64,000 nt of DNA, taken from contig NC_135555.1 of assembly GCF_964340395.1 (NCBI RefSeq), positions 27,802,725-27,866,724 of the forward strand, written 5' to 3'. Shown here one piece after another: positions 1 to 12,545 of the stretch (positions are counted from its first letter, which is position 1; each line of letters starts with the position of its first letter). Source of the DNA: Glandiceps talaboti. Lineage: Eukaryota; Hemichordata; Enteropneusta; Spengelidae. Made by a program: the position numbers and the translations under genes. The notes beneath the pieces are model-generated. The model worked only from the letters and a program-made list of their open reading frames with translations, did not search any database and had not been told where the DNA came from.

Positions 1-777
1 GAAAGAAAGAAAGAGAAAATACACTTGTTAGATTCAGTCTTGCTGGTGAACTTTATACTGTCATCTATGCTCTTGATGTGTTCTGTGAAAGGTGTGACTT
101 TGTCCTCTTGATGGATGGAGAAAGTGTCATCCACATATTGTTTCCATACTCTTGGCCCATTAGTGGTGGTGGAAAGAGTCTTTTCTTCAAAGTATTCCAT
201 ATAAAGGTTAGCCACGATTGGTGAAACCGGGCTTCCCATAGCAGCCCGGGCATGTGCCTGTTTATTGAACTGACCATCATATACGAAATAGGTTGTGTTT
301 AGCACAAACCATAACACTGTAACAGTCCAATGATGTTAGCCACTGTCATTTTATAGTTCTATCACTCAATGTGTTATCAGCTTCCAGACGGTATTTGATC
401 TCTTCCATTACTTTATCTACAGGCCGGTACACTCATAAATAAAGCTCTTACATCACACAAGACTAGGATCTCATTGTCCTGTAGTTTAATGTTCTTTATT
501 TTGTCCATGAAATACTTCAAGTTCTTGACATGATGTGAACTTTTCCCAATGATTGGATTCAGGATATTGGCCAGCAGTTTTGCTGATGGACCTGACACTG
601 GATACGATAGGCCTGAGTGTGGTGCCATCCCTGTGTATCTTCGGTAGACCATACAATTTGGGTGGTATTTCTGCTGTAGGATAGAGTTGATGATATTGCT
701 GTTTGTTTGTTGATTACTACTGAAGCCTGGCCCTTATCAGTTGGTGAAATAATTATTGAATAATCTGATTTCAGTTG
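1..777 (-). pseudogene. Penelope-like element, reverse transcriptase part (broken)
   Basis: Read on the minus strand, this is the RT core of a Penelope-like retroelement scattered over three frames. Visible blocks, in order, are a SPTDKGQASVV segment (about 720-780), a GTTLRP-type and SGPSAKLLANILNPIIGKS block (540-640), a CDVRALFMSVP block (430-470), and the catalytic YVDDTF (about 130-150), followed by a TEHIKSIDDSIKFTS-like stretch to the window edge. Order and spacing match the Penelope family (DKG, then SYDVKALFTSVP, then YVDD). Several frameshifts make it inactive. The GIY-YIG endonuclease would lie beyond position 1. The N-terminal part continues at 6520-7180, after an inserted DNA element. 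It lies in an intron upstream of the first visible NSMAF exon. Confidence 0.8.
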
Positions 778-1123
778 TTTAAAGTGTACATGTACATGCA
801 AAGGTTAATAACTTTTTTCATTATTATGTTTATTTTTCCATGAAAATAAATGAAATTGCATTCATACCTCTGAATATGCGCAATGGCAAGAAAAGTCGCA
901 AAAAATACTTGCCCCCCTTAATCCCTTGTGCTTCGACTAACATTGGCACCTCAGCCAGCTCACAAAAGGTGTTCTGCTCCCACATGTTACAAAAACCTTC
1001 TAAGCCTTTGTGTAATGTTTACTTATGAATTACTAATTACGCTTGCCATATACTATGGTAGTATTATCCGTAACTGTACATGCAGTACATATTGTTGTGT
1101 ACCAATTTAGTCTTCCAGCAACA

Positions 1124-1215
1124 ATGGTTCCTCTGTGTTTTGTCGGTGGGTGTAGCAGCACCCGCAGTGAAACGATCACCCTGCACACATTTCCGAAATA
1201 TATAAATCTGTGTAG
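1124..1215 (+). pseudogene. THAP zinc-finger first exon of a transposase
   Basis: An ATG at 1124 opens MVPLCFVGGCSSTRS, followed by a TLHTFPKY segment, ending at a GT donor (GTAACA at 1216). The C-x4-C pair close to the start methionine plus an H-x-FPK about 17 residues later are the signature of the first half of a C2CH THAP DNA-binding domain. A candidate second exon is near 1665-1840 (segments HSTAGFSDHG and CFERR are conserved in the other copy). The rest of the transposase is not recognisable. In copy 2 the same exon, on the minus strand at about 16190-16262, has lost the second cysteine and the FPK. This links the element to THAP transposases (P or Kolobok type). Confidence 0.6.
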
Positions 1216-3099
1216 GTAACAGGCGAAGGCAGTTGAAAGCATGAATAAAAACTGTTCAGTGACACCATAGAGTGAAAGCCAGTAAATGTTACTGGGTTCT
1301 CCACGTCATTGGTGTAGCCATGATCAAAGTGAAAAAATGGAAAACATATAAGATAATTTGGTGTTTTCACGAATAAAGAAAGCAAGTTAATTAGCTTCAT
1401 AAAATATTTTCAGTACGATAGCAATTTGTTGTCCAATTATATGTTTTGCTTTCCATGGTACTGAGAGTCGATCATTTTAATTTTGATACATCACATGTAT
1501 GTACTGTCGCAATCATATAAAGTAAAAAGACGCAATGCTAATTATAATGTTGCTATTTTTGTTTCCATTGTTTTGTCTACCTCAGTGAGAAATTACTGTA
1601 TCATGCCAAATACATGTCCATAGTGGATGGACACAGCACAGTACAGTCATCACTTCACCATCTCAGGTCAAATAAACCCACAACGTAAAAAATGTCTATC
1701 CGTCAAAAACTCAAACAAAGCAAAAATAGTTGGAGACAATATGTAATACACCACAGTACGGCCGGCTTCAGTGATCATGGGCTGTGTTTTGAAAGAAGAC
1801 GAAACCACTTCATGTACTGTGTGGATGGTAATGAACGCAGTAAAAAAATGAAATAAAGTGCGTACATAGAGGGATAACAACAAAACTTTCTGCTATGACT
1901 TATTTAATTTGTGGGTCTACTTTCGCAAAGATTTTGAATGGTCATAGAATGTACTGTGACAACCCATGCTACATCTGAACAACTTGAGAAAATATTATGG
2001 GGAACTCATTGCATTGTGTTGTCTTCTCGGGAAGCCATTCTCATCCGATCTCTGTATGTTTGATGGGTACAAACATATTAAATAGATAATTTTTGTTTCG
2101 ATTAGAATTCAATAAATGGGTATTAGAATATACAATTTCTTCATTTCAGTGACATTTTATCAAGTGCCACATGCAACAGTATGTGTTTACACGTAAACAA
2201 TCTTTGATCTTTGAGACAGACTAGTCAAGGTTCAGTACTAGATTCACAAAAAGTGCAATTTCGTGCTTTCATTCAGTGAGGAGTATAGCATATCACATGG
2301 GATTCACAAAATCTGCAGACAAAAGTAACAAAACGTAATATGTTACATCTAATGTTATTGTCACCTACAATTTACATTGACAACTGCATACATGCAATAA
2401 AAAATACAAAGTCCCGTTATTCAGTTTTTGTGTTGAGGTAACATTAAGATTGTCTGTGGGAGCTGTTTTCCACCCATTGAATAGTTATGTCAACAAAGGA
2501 CGCTGATAACAGCCTTTACTTTATGTAAACAATCCAGCATCACGAGGATGTAAACAATACACTGGATGGTCCATGTTGAGGTACAAGACAGCGCATATAG
2601 TCAGAAAACAAGCATTAAACTTACATGGTGGACATTTAAACACAGGTATACCATTACATATAATGTGTACTAGCCATGACTACATTTTTCTGTGAAATTT
2701 ACATCGAAAAAAACTTATCAAACAGTGTTCAGTCATTTTTTGTAGTTGACACCATCTTCCCCCTCACTCATTGACTGCCAGAGGAACTGTCGTTATTGCT
2801 AGCATCCAGTTCAAATAAATATGACTGAATCACACCATCACATCTTAAAACTGGAGTATTGCTCTATGCTTGAGGCATCTGACAAATATATTCAGTGTCG
2901 TGTTCTGGTGAAAACCAGTTTGAAGGCAATAGGGATGCCCTCTAGGACCTACAGGGCTGTCCTATTGGATACCAGTAGGGTTGTCCTGTAGGACCTTCAG
3001 GGCTGTCCTCTTGGATGCCAATAGAGTTGCCCTCTAGGACCTACAGAACTGTCCTATTGGACGTCATCAATAGGATTGTCCTGTAGGCCTACAGAAATA

Positions 3100-3485
3100 G
3101 CCTATAGGATCCTATAGGTTTCTATAGGATCCTATAGAAACCTATAGGCGAGTTGGCCTATAGACATTTATGCCTATAGGAACCTATAGCATCCTATAGG
3201 CGAGTCGGCCTATAGACACTCATGCCTATAGAGACCTATAGAAATCTATAGGCGAGTTGACCTATAGACATTGTGCCTATAGAAACCTATAGGATCCTAT
3301 AGGCGAGTCAGCCTATAGACATTTGTGCCTATAGAAACCTATAGGATCCTATAGGCGAGTCGGCCTATAGACACTCTTGTCTATAGAAACCTATAGAAAT
3401 CTATAGGCGAGTTGACCTATAGACATTGTGCCTATAGAAACCTATAGGATCCTATAGGCGAGTTGGCCTATAGACATTCATGCCT
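3100..3485. repeat. CCTATAG satellite block 1
   Basis: Roughly 60-bp units contain CCTATAGAAACCTATAGG or CCTATAGGATCCTATAGG, then CGAGTYGGCCTATAGAC. The motif CCTATAGG is its own reverse complement and occurs many times per unit, so either strand can form serial small hairpins. Confidence 0.9.
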
Positions 3486-3489
3486 TTAA

Positions 3490-5040
3490 AGGCATCGAAT
3501 CCTGTGGACTTACATGTCTATAATTACCATAGGCCACTTGTTCTGTGCAAGGTGTATTTGATAGAAATTCTTTCAGTGACCAATGGGTTTGGAAGCTTAG
3601 AGTACCATGTACAGTGACATCAAAGTCAAGGAAATGCTGTGTGAATTGCAATTAGCTTGAGACACTATTTAGTCATGAATATTCATTACCCAGTATCTCT
3701 CTTTGTTGTAAGACAGCTTATCCTGGTGCATTTTGGGATAGCATCATGTTTGTAGTTTTAGACAAAGCATGGACAAAAGGATACATGCATGTACGTGCTA
3801 TAAGTTTGCCTAAAAAGTGAACTAGTTTTCAACAAATCAAGCAATTGTGGTGGCAGGAATGGGTTGAAGAATATAGCTAGTAGAGACCAAACGGCTGATA
3901 AATGAAAAGGACCTTGTTTTAAGATATGTTTCCTTGTTTTGTATGGTAAGTACAGATTCCTGTTTTACAAAAATTAATGTAAAAACTAGTCAAGGGGCAT
4001 GCACTTGTTCTATTTTCTGATTTGAGAGTTTCAAGAGTTGTTACAGTAGCTGTTTCTATATCTTTTATTTCAAGATTTGAGGGAAACAGCTTGGCTATTT
4101 TATGCCAGATTATATGTGCAATATTGTGCTGCCCTCCAATATACGTAGTATGTTTTTTCTCTCCTATAAACATTAACAAATACATGTATATGATTCACAT
4201 ACCTTATGCTTGTCATACTGATCAAGATGAGTAATTTATTTGAAATGAATATGATTGAAAATAAAAAAAATAAAGAATGTGATGGAAAATTTTCAGTCAT
4301 AAAAAGAAATGCATATGGTGATGTAAAAATACGTAAGACCAAATTGAGAAAACAGGAACTTGAAAAATGTTATATTCTAATATATTTGAACATAAATTTC
4401 TTTTCAGAAAACAGCTTAGAGATACCTAACTGTCTGGACAACTCAAACCATGGATAAATCCACCAGAGATAAATCCACCTTTTTCCAGCTGTCCCTCCAG
4501 ATCATCCAAAGTGAAAATTCAGTTTAGGCCTACTTGCCAAAAGGAGTGAGTGATCACAATTTTGCAGAAGAGTTTGTCCAGTATGTAAGAAGATGATAAT
4601 ATGAAGATCTATGACCGAAACTCAAAGAACATAAAAGGCACCATGACAGCTAGCAATGGAGCAACAAGCAGGCTATCACCAAGCAAATGATGACCATAGT
4701 ACATAGTAACAACAGAAGATTCCAGTAATAATTTTAGGCATCAGGGAAAATTCATTAAAATATTGGAAGAGATACCATACATGACTGGGAACCTTTACTC
4801 TTTCTGCAGGACATACTAGTACTGTTAAGTAACTGCACAAATTCAAAGACAAGTCATCTGGAATTTACAATGACATCAAATTTTAACAAAAACCCAGAGT
4901 TCAGCCAAGGACTATTTTTAAGCAAATCTATCTGCTATTTGACAATTTAATACTTGTGTTCAGAGAGGTATTTGAAAGCTTTTTGTTTCTAAACATACAT
5001 TTTTCAGTAAATAAAAGTTTAAAAGGATGAAAGTTTGGTT
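3490..5040. other. Centre of the inserted element, no gene seen
   Basis: AT-rich sequence. The short open frames here on both strands show no recognisable domain, conserved motif or splice structure. I see no feature I can support. Confidence 0.5.
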
Positions 5041-5043
5041 TTT

Positions 5044-5046
<3 letters not shown>

Positions 5047-5105
<59 letters not shown>
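5047..5105. repeat. (TA)n microsatellite
   Basis: Uninterrupted TA dinucleotide tract of about 59 bp. Confidence 0.97.
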
Positions 5106-5110
<5 letters not shown>

Positions 5111-5207
5111 TAATAAAATTCTTTTTCTTGTCTCAAGAATTCATTTTTCAGAATATTCTTGGGACATTAATTCATTTTCTAAGTCCAGAAAGTGTGTAGA
5201 AATTCAA

Positions 5208-6075
5208 TGCTGGCCTATAGAAACCTATACGCTGACATATAGACATCTATAGGCTGACCTATATATGTCTATGGGCTGACCTATAGAAACCTATAGGCTG
5301 GCCTATAGACATCTATAGGTGGGCCTAGAGAAACCTATAGGCTGACCTATAGATGTCTATGGGCTGACCTATAGAAACCTATACGCTGACATATAGACAT
5401 CTATAGGCTGACCTATATATGTCTATGGGCTGACATATAGACATCTATAGGCTGGCCTATAGACATCTATAGGTGGGCCTAGAGAAACCTATAGGCTGAC
5501 CTATAGATGTCTATAAGCTGACCTATAGATGTCTATAGGCTGACCTGTTGACATCTATAGGTTGACCTATAGAAACTTTTAGGCTGACCTATAGATGTCT
5601 ATAGGCTGGCCTATAGAAACCTATAGACACCTATAGACTGGCCTATAGAAACCTATAGGCTATCCTATAGAAACCCATAGGCTGGCCTATAGATACCTAT
5701 AGACTGGCCTATAGAAACCTATAGGCTGGCCTATAGAAACCTATAGATTGGCATATAGAAACCTATAGGCTGGCCTATAGAAACCTATAGATACCTATAG
5801 ACTGGCCTATAGAAACCTATAGGCTGGCCTATAGAAACCTATAGATACCTATAGACTGGCCTATAGAAACCTATAGGCTGGCCTATAGAAACCTATAGAT
5901 ACCTATAGACTGACCTATAGAAACCTATAGGCTGGCCTATAGAAACCTATAGAAACCTATAGGCTAGCCTATAGAAACCTATAGGCTGGCCTATAGAAAC
6001 CTATAGGTAAAACGTCCCAATTCTCTATAGGATCCTATAGGCCGGCCTATAGACATGTCTATAGACATGTCTATA
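5208..6075. repeat. CCTATAG satellite block 2
   Basis: Units of about 22-45 bp built on CCTATAGAAACCTATAGG plus CTGGCCTATAGA. Early units contain CTATAGATGTCTATAGG; later units are more uniform. Related to, but phased differently from, block 1 on the other side of the inserted element. Confidence 0.9.
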
Positions 6076-6519
6076 GGCCGCCTATAGGATATTTCTGTAA
6101 GGGGGACCTACAGGACTGTCCTATTGGATGCCAATAGGGTTGTCCTACTGGATGTCAATAGCGTTGCCCTATAGGAGCCATGTCCAAAACCCTCATAGAA
6201 TGCCCTATAGAGCTGCCCTATTAAACTGTCCGGTAGGATTGCCCTATAGGATCCTATATGATTTTTTAGTAAGTGTCTGGCTCGGCCATAATGGCTTTGC
6301 ATGTAAAGATACACTGAAGAGGACGATTGTGTTCCTCAAGTGACGTCACGATGTCCAAAATCTCTCCTATCCATATGCAAATAAGAGGTGCTCTGTGGCT
6401 GGGCTTAGAGTGGCTCATTTTCACTCAATTTCTCACAAAACCCAATGTCCTTTATTTTTATGGCAAAATAAACATGATGAAAAAAATTATCACCGTTTGC
6501 ATGTACACTTGAAGTGCAT

Positions 6520-7180
6520 GACGCTCACTTATGGTGATATTGTCAGCAGGTGACTTGACAGCTTCAACTACCTCAGCACATAGATCAGCCGATTCTGTAG
6601 GGTGACACAATGCATCAATCTCTGCCTATTTTTACCTCTGACACAATGCATCAATCTCTGCCTATTTTTACCTCTGACACAATGCATCAATCTCTGCATA
6701 TTCATTTAATATCTGGCAAAATGAGACCATACTGACTCCTTCTTTTGTTTCAGATTACTCAGTGTGTTGTTACATACACAGAATTCTTTCATGTATCTGG
6801 TCTTTTTCCACTTTTTGAATGATCTTGGCGGCATTCTGAGTTTTGATGGGACATCTCAGCTTGAGACTAACAGGTGTTGTCTGTTCATCACAGCAATGTA
6901 ACGTCAAATTCAGATGGTTTGCAAACCAGGCGAGAGACTTGGAAGTTTTCTCAAGCTTCCAAAGTTTCTTAACTTCTTGCTGTGAATGATTGTCACGTAA
7001 ATGACCAAAATGATGATCAGCTTGGTAGATGAAGTGATGTACACACAAGCAGTTCAAAGTTTTCTTTAGCATTGAGCTCACAATATATCTTGGTTCACCA
7101 TCGTCATCAGAATGACAAATTCCATTGTTACAGCTGATAAAGGTCAACAGAGACAAGGGCATTGAACTACCTAACATCTA
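6520..7180 (-). pseudogene. Penelope-like element, N-terminal part
   Basis: A minus-strand frame at 6770-7177 (135 codons) contains the segments KLEKTSKSLAWFANHL, CCDEQTTPVSLKLRCPIKTQ and IIQKVEKDQIHERI. This fits the region that precedes the RT in Penelope-like proteins (Lys-rich helices, a C-x-x-x-x-TP-x-x-L-x-LK-x-P-I stretch). The C-terminal flank at about 6520-6535 encodes SERHALQ, which is expected just upstream of the KQLKSDYS segment found at 760-780. This indicates that one element was split by the insertion at 778-6515. A 42-bp direct duplication (TGACACAATGCATCAATCTC, about 6604-6690) lies in the spacer. Confidence 0.6.
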
Positions 7181-7388
7181 CAATCGGCTGATCATATCGC
7201 CACCTAGTGGTCAGCTCTAACTATGGCGAACAATGAATGAGGAACAAGTTTCAATTTAATGTTTCTCAGCAATCATGCATAGTGTTCACTAAGTAATGTG
7301 AAGTATTAAATGACTCTCCAGAATCTAAGTTTTAAAAATGTGTTTATTTCTTGTACTGTGTTCCCCTTTAATTTAAAATGGACATTAA

Positions 7389-8280
<892 letters not shown>

Positions 8281-8312
8281 ATCATCATTAATTAAAGTTG
8301 ATTTCTTCCTCC

Positions 8313-8330
8313 GGGGGGGGGGGGGGGGGG
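8313..8330. repeat. Poly-G tract (18 bp)
   Basis: Run of 18 G at the junction between the microsatellite region and a LINE fragment. It is a potential G-quadruplex and sequencing trouble spot. Confidence 0.95.
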
Positions 8331-8558
8331 TCACCGACTGTCCTTCTTTCCATGTGTCAATCACATTCCTCCATTTCTGGCTGTTCCCATAGTCATTGAT
8401 GTTTAATCCAATCTGTTTACATTGTCCTTCCACCATACTCTTCCATGTCAACTTTGGTTGCCCTCTCCCTCTTTTTCCATCCACCTCCAGATTCCATGCC
8501 CTCTTCACTCCTTCTCTCTCATCTTTCCTCAGCACATGTCCACACCATCTCAGGCAGC
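8329..8558 (-). pseudogene. RTE-like LINE, C-terminal RT fragment
   Basis: On the minus strand this encodes LRWCGHVLRKDEREGVK, then KRGRGQPKLTW, then QKWRNVI. The LRW-x-GHVLR-x-DE plus GRGRPKLTW plus KWR series is the characteristic carboxyl end of RTE/BovB-type and related non-LTR reverse transcriptases. Only about 75 residues remain: a 5'-truncated copy bounded by poly-G and TATG microsatellite. It has no intact catalytic domain. Confidence 0.8.
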
Positions 8559-8561
8559 TGC

Positions 8562-8578
8562 GTGTGTATGTATGTATG

Positions 8579-8609
<31 letters not shown>

Positions 8610-8632
8610 TATGTATGTATGTATGTATGTAT
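8562..8632. repeat. (TATG)n microsatellite
   Basis: TATG tetranucleotide run with one TAA interruption, directly beside the LINE fragment end. Confidence 0.95.
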
Positions 8633-8639
8633 CAGTCGT

Positions 8640-9290
8640 TAACGCAGGTCACAGAGAACAATAGAAGCCTATTAAACTTCGTGGGGGGTCTACAGGCATT
8701 AAAGTTTAATTTTGTGCATGACCCCGTATTATGGAATTTCTCATGAAATAATCAAAATGTATTACTTTTCACATGAATAAAGGGTATGATTCGATAAATT
8801 GTGAACTTATACATGTATTGATATATGATTTCATATGTTTCATACCAAGTAAAAATGAGAATCCGATGTCAAAGTACCACGGTTGCTGACAGTGTTAACT
8901 CATTACGTATTCAACATGATATTGTCATTGTTAAACTTTCGCATCCAAAAACAAATTTCGCGTTGACTTCATATCGGAGAGGCCCTCTTTCAAACCATGT
9001 ACTTGTTTAGTAATGTCACTGTTTAGGACGAAAGTGTTAATCGATAGCAATTGGGGCTATGTAAATTCTGCTAAATATTCGACCTAAAAGCATGATATTT
9101 GACCTGAAAGCACCCCCAACGATGACCTTTAAGTGTTTGTTATGTTTCTTCAACAGTCATTGCATGTTCAGATATTCACTTCCTTTTTCTCTTTACATCA
9201 TCGAGGCGACTTTTATTACCATTTATTTATTGTTGCTCAATCTTCTCTTTTCATACCACAAGTTTTATGAACAATACTAATTGAAATAGG
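8640..9290. other. NSMAF intron, no feature seen
   Basis: Mostly unique-looking AT-rich sequence. Short open frames here have no recognisable domain. Confidence 0.5.
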
Positions 9291-11263
9291 ACATACCGGA
9301 GTTTTCTTAAAACAAGCCCATCCGTAAAGTTGCCCATGGGTGATCATTTGGCGGGTGGGCGTCTAATGGGTTTTTCAGATTCACTACGGCAAGAAGTTTG
9401 CCTTGTTATATTGGTAACCTTAGTCTTTATTTAGTTCAAATGTTCCGTTCAAAAAAATCATAAACTTAGAGTGCCAATAAAAAATGGACGTTTTTTCCAC
9501 GAGAAGAATGTGATCGTGAAGGTAGGTACAGACACCTTTGTGCTGATATCGATCAACAAGCCGGCAGATGACTCATGGAGATCCGCAGACGTCACTGTCA
9601 ATGCGACACACTGCATCTAAAAATAGGTCAGGGTAATTTGCATGGTGAGTACGCACACAATGTGAATTACATCATGGATGTATTAGTGAGAGTGAGAGTT
9701 GAAGTAATGTGTAATGTCATGTATAAATGAGTTCATGGAGATTTAACGAACGGTACAAGACTAATGTCAAGTTTATCCAGAGGTGAACAAATCAGTTTGT
9801 GAACTGGTGGTCCCCAGACCAGTGCTTAAAAAATGCAGTGGTCCTGCTGAAAAAATTAGTGGTTCCAAGTCCCGCTAATGTGAAACATTGAATCTTGCCT
9901 ATGAATCTGTATATTCAGACGTACACCACTTTTAGTTGAACAATATCCAATTTATAATAATAAATATAAAGTTGGTTTCAGTCAATTGACAATTCTATTT
10001 TATTTGTAATGGTTATTTTTGAGGCATCGATGAAACGAAAAACTTCGAATGACGACTTCACTTGGATCTCACGAAGGATCAGGAATTGACAGAAATATGC
10101 GACAAGAACATTGGAAAACAGTATTGATAATGGTTCAACAGTGCAGTATAACGACAAAAGTTGTACTCCGTTTTGTCAAACTTGTCGGGAAAACCCAGAC
10201 ATTTGCAAACAAACTATCACAACTGTACAAAGAAACCGACCCCTTCAAAGTTGATCCTATAAAATCTCACGAAAAAAAAATAGGAACACATACATTGCCT
10301 GACTAGAGAGGGAGTCTGTGTGACGGTATCGAGATAAATTCAAATTTGCCAGTCCTCGAGGCTTTGGCAAATATCACATTACAGTGAAAAAAAAGATACT
10401 TTGTTGACTATCTGTAACTCTAGAATCAGACTGTTCATTTTGTGTCATGCTGGTCAGTTGTTTTCCTATAAATCCATAGCTCAAATGATTGACCATTTTC
10501 CGTGATGTCTATTTAAAACTTAACATCCATTCGCATTTCAGATCGGGTCTAAATTATTTACGAGATGGGTACCTACACCACAAATGTACTTGACAAATGG
10601 TAGCTTATTTGAAAGGTAGTGTGGACATCCTATGTTTACAGATAGTAACAGATAAGATATGATGGGAAATGCCTTGGCGCATACCATTGCTCTCTAGGGT
10701 TGGTCTTAGCACATTAATTTTAGTTACACCTTATAATTGCATGTAAGGAGAAAATGAAACAGGTGGCATATATTTTTGATCGTGTAATGTTTTATATATT
10801 ACAAAGTAAATGATAATAAGCAGCATAAATGCTCAGATTTGGAATGCATTTGTGTTATGTGTCTAACAAGCAATCCACACACCCGAAATGGAATGAGCCA
10901 CTCAAGCCACTACACACACGCATTGGATGGGAGACTTCATTTCATGAAAGGGGTTCTACTATAAATCATTTTGAGCTCCTTTATGAATAAAAGCAATAAT
11001 ACAATCAATGCTGATAGAATGATAGCAAATAAAATGTTGAATTATTATAAAATGAAATTAATATTCTTGTCTTCCTAATTGTTGTGTCCCTAAACTGGTA
11101 TGTCTCTATTAGTAACGATATGAGCCACATGGCTGTTGAGTGTTGACTGCCAAATAATCGCCCTGAGCTTCTATTTAGTTCCTCTGTTGTTGTTCTGAAT
11201 TTGCCGATTTTCCGAAAAGTGGCCCAGGGCTAGTTTTCGGAAAACTCCGGTACTATTTGATTT
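9290..11263. mobile_element. Candidate inverted-repeat DNA element
   Basis: The left end TACCGGAGTTTTCTTAAAAC (9291-9310) pairs with the inverse of the right end (about 11236-11263, ending AAAACTCCGGTA). The inverted similarity extends further inward (AAGCCC against GGGCTAG). The interior of 1.97 kb holds only one 85-codon frame (10049-10306) without a recognised domain. I could not define an unambiguous target duplication. Non-autonomous DNA transposon is likely; the superfamily is unknown. Confidence 0.45.
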
Positions 11264-11880
11264 ATTCAATATTGCACTTCAATGGACACAAGAATTACTA
11301 GGTAAGGGAAAATTGGGGTGATGTATATATGCACAAAATTATTTGTGTGCATGTTTATAATTTGTAGTGGGAATAGGATGGGGTATCTTAGAATTCTTTG
11401 TCAATATAATATACAAAATACACATTTTAAAAATATATATTAAACAACTTTGTTAAATCTCATACATTTAGAAATTATGGTCATGTACACATCTCTTTAC
11501 TTTGAATATTGCTCCATAATGCAATGTTTTTGAAAAACATGCTTTAGTAAATATATACTCATTTTAGGACATATTTATTTTCATTTCTTCTACTTCCATG
11601 TAACATAAAGTAACAGATTACAAATAACATGGATTCAATGTCTAAAGATCTCAGGAAAATGTCAAGATACATCATATGCATTAATTTTATGTATTAGTTA
11701 AATCTCTCCCTTCTAAAAATTGAAGTGTCACTAAATCATTACCCTTTGAGTGGTATCACTCTTATTATTCATCTACAATTCAGGGTGTCATAGTATTTAA
11801 GAAACTACAAAATGTTATAACATGTAAATTTATCACAAACTCTGTTGCACAACAGCAACCATTACAAATCAAAATATGTA
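11263..11880. other. AT-rich intron sequence before the LINE
   Basis: No coding or repeat structure I can support. It may include the 5' untranslated region of the CR1-like LINE whose ORF1 starts at 11915. Confidence 0.4.
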
Positions 11881-11914
11881 CTTTCTAAGCAACTCTATTC
11901 CTTCCTTCATCAAA

Positions 11915-12360
11915 ATGACTTCAACGGTAGGAGAATTTGATAATCTCATGTGCAAGTTCTGCGACATTGAATTCAAAGACCCAAATGATAAGCTAACAGA
12001 ATGCGAAAGGTGTGAGACTTGGGTGTGCATTACTTGTTAATAAGCAAAGAAGACTCGATGCTCGATTGGTACTGTAGTGACTGTAATGCTGAAGCCGTGT
12101 CAGCTGTCAAAACCTCTCAGTTAATAGAAACAAAATGTCAACAGTATATTGGGGCACTACGTTCTGAATTTGAACAAAGATTCAAGAAGATGGAAGGGGA
12201 CATTGATTCCGTGAACACCAAATATAACAATCTAATATCAGAACAAGATAGCACAAATAAGAAACTAGAAGAGAAAGTTGATCACTGTATAGATAATACT
12301 GCTACCAGAAGTATGAGTGAATTACAGGAAAGAGAGTCAAGAAAATTAAATGTTCTGTTT
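11915..12360 (+). pseudogene. CR1-like LINE ORF1, PHD finger and coiled coil
   Basis: An ATG at 11915 opens a frame with a PHD-type zinc finger: MCKFCDIEF, ECERCETWVCITC, then after a one-base frameshift near 12037 WYCSDC. It is followed by a coiled-coil stretch (QLIETKCQQY, FKKMEGDIDS, KKLEEKVDHC) and ELQERESRKLNV. A PHD-finger ORF1 followed by a helix-rich region is typical of CR1-clade ORF1 proteins, which chaperone or bind the element RNA. The frame is cut at about 12361 by element A; its C-terminal half resumes at 16587. Confidence 0.75.
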
Positions 12361-12526
12361 TTAGCTCCGCTGTCAGCGAAAGCTGAAAGTGTAGCTTTAG
12401 GTATAGGTGTATATTAAGGTATAGAGTATAGGTGGAATCATTGGTGTCCGTCAAATTGTTATATTTTCATCATCTACTCTGAAAGTGACAGTCAGAATTC
12501 TTCGATATTTGGTGTGCATGTTCCCT

Positions 12527-12545
12527 GGGGGGGGGGGGGGGGGGG
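12527..12545. repeat. Poly-G tract
   Basis: Run of about 19 G inside element A. It is absent at the matching place of the inverted copy (about 55965), so it expanded after duplication. Confidence 0.95.

Larger units (their letters stand above)
2925..6285. mobile_element. Inserted CCTATAG-rich element
   Basis: Homology between the two THAP/TTAA copies stops at about 2925 and resumes at about 6285, so this 3.4 kb piece is an insertion absent from copy 2 (between about 15010 and 15050). Its outer parts (2930-3110 and 6095-6260) consist of imperfect repeats built on GTCCTATTGGATGCCAATAG and CCCTATAGGA. The next layers (3105-3485 and 5208-6075) are dense CCTATAG satellite. The centre (3490-5050) looks non-repetitive apart from a TA tract. 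No coding sequence is recognised and no clear terminal inverted repeat was found. Confidence 0.5.
778..6515 (-). mobile_element. THAP/TTAA DNA element, copy 1 (Kolobok-like), interrupted
   Basis: Both ends carry the same inverted repeat: AAGTGTACATG near 783 and CATGTACACTT near 6510. Each is followed inward by about 70 bp including GTTTATTTTKCCATRAAAAT. The interior is the reverse complement of 14770-16586 (for example 1134-1200 against 16200-16260, and 6285-6515 against 14775-15020). The other copy is flanked by TTAA on both sides. A THAP-domain start lies inside at 1124-1215. THAP plus TTAA target sites is the Kolobok combination, so that superfamily is my inference. The element disrupts the Penelope-like element and is itself disrupted at about 2925-6285. 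Strand is given relative to copy 2. Confidence 0.7.
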
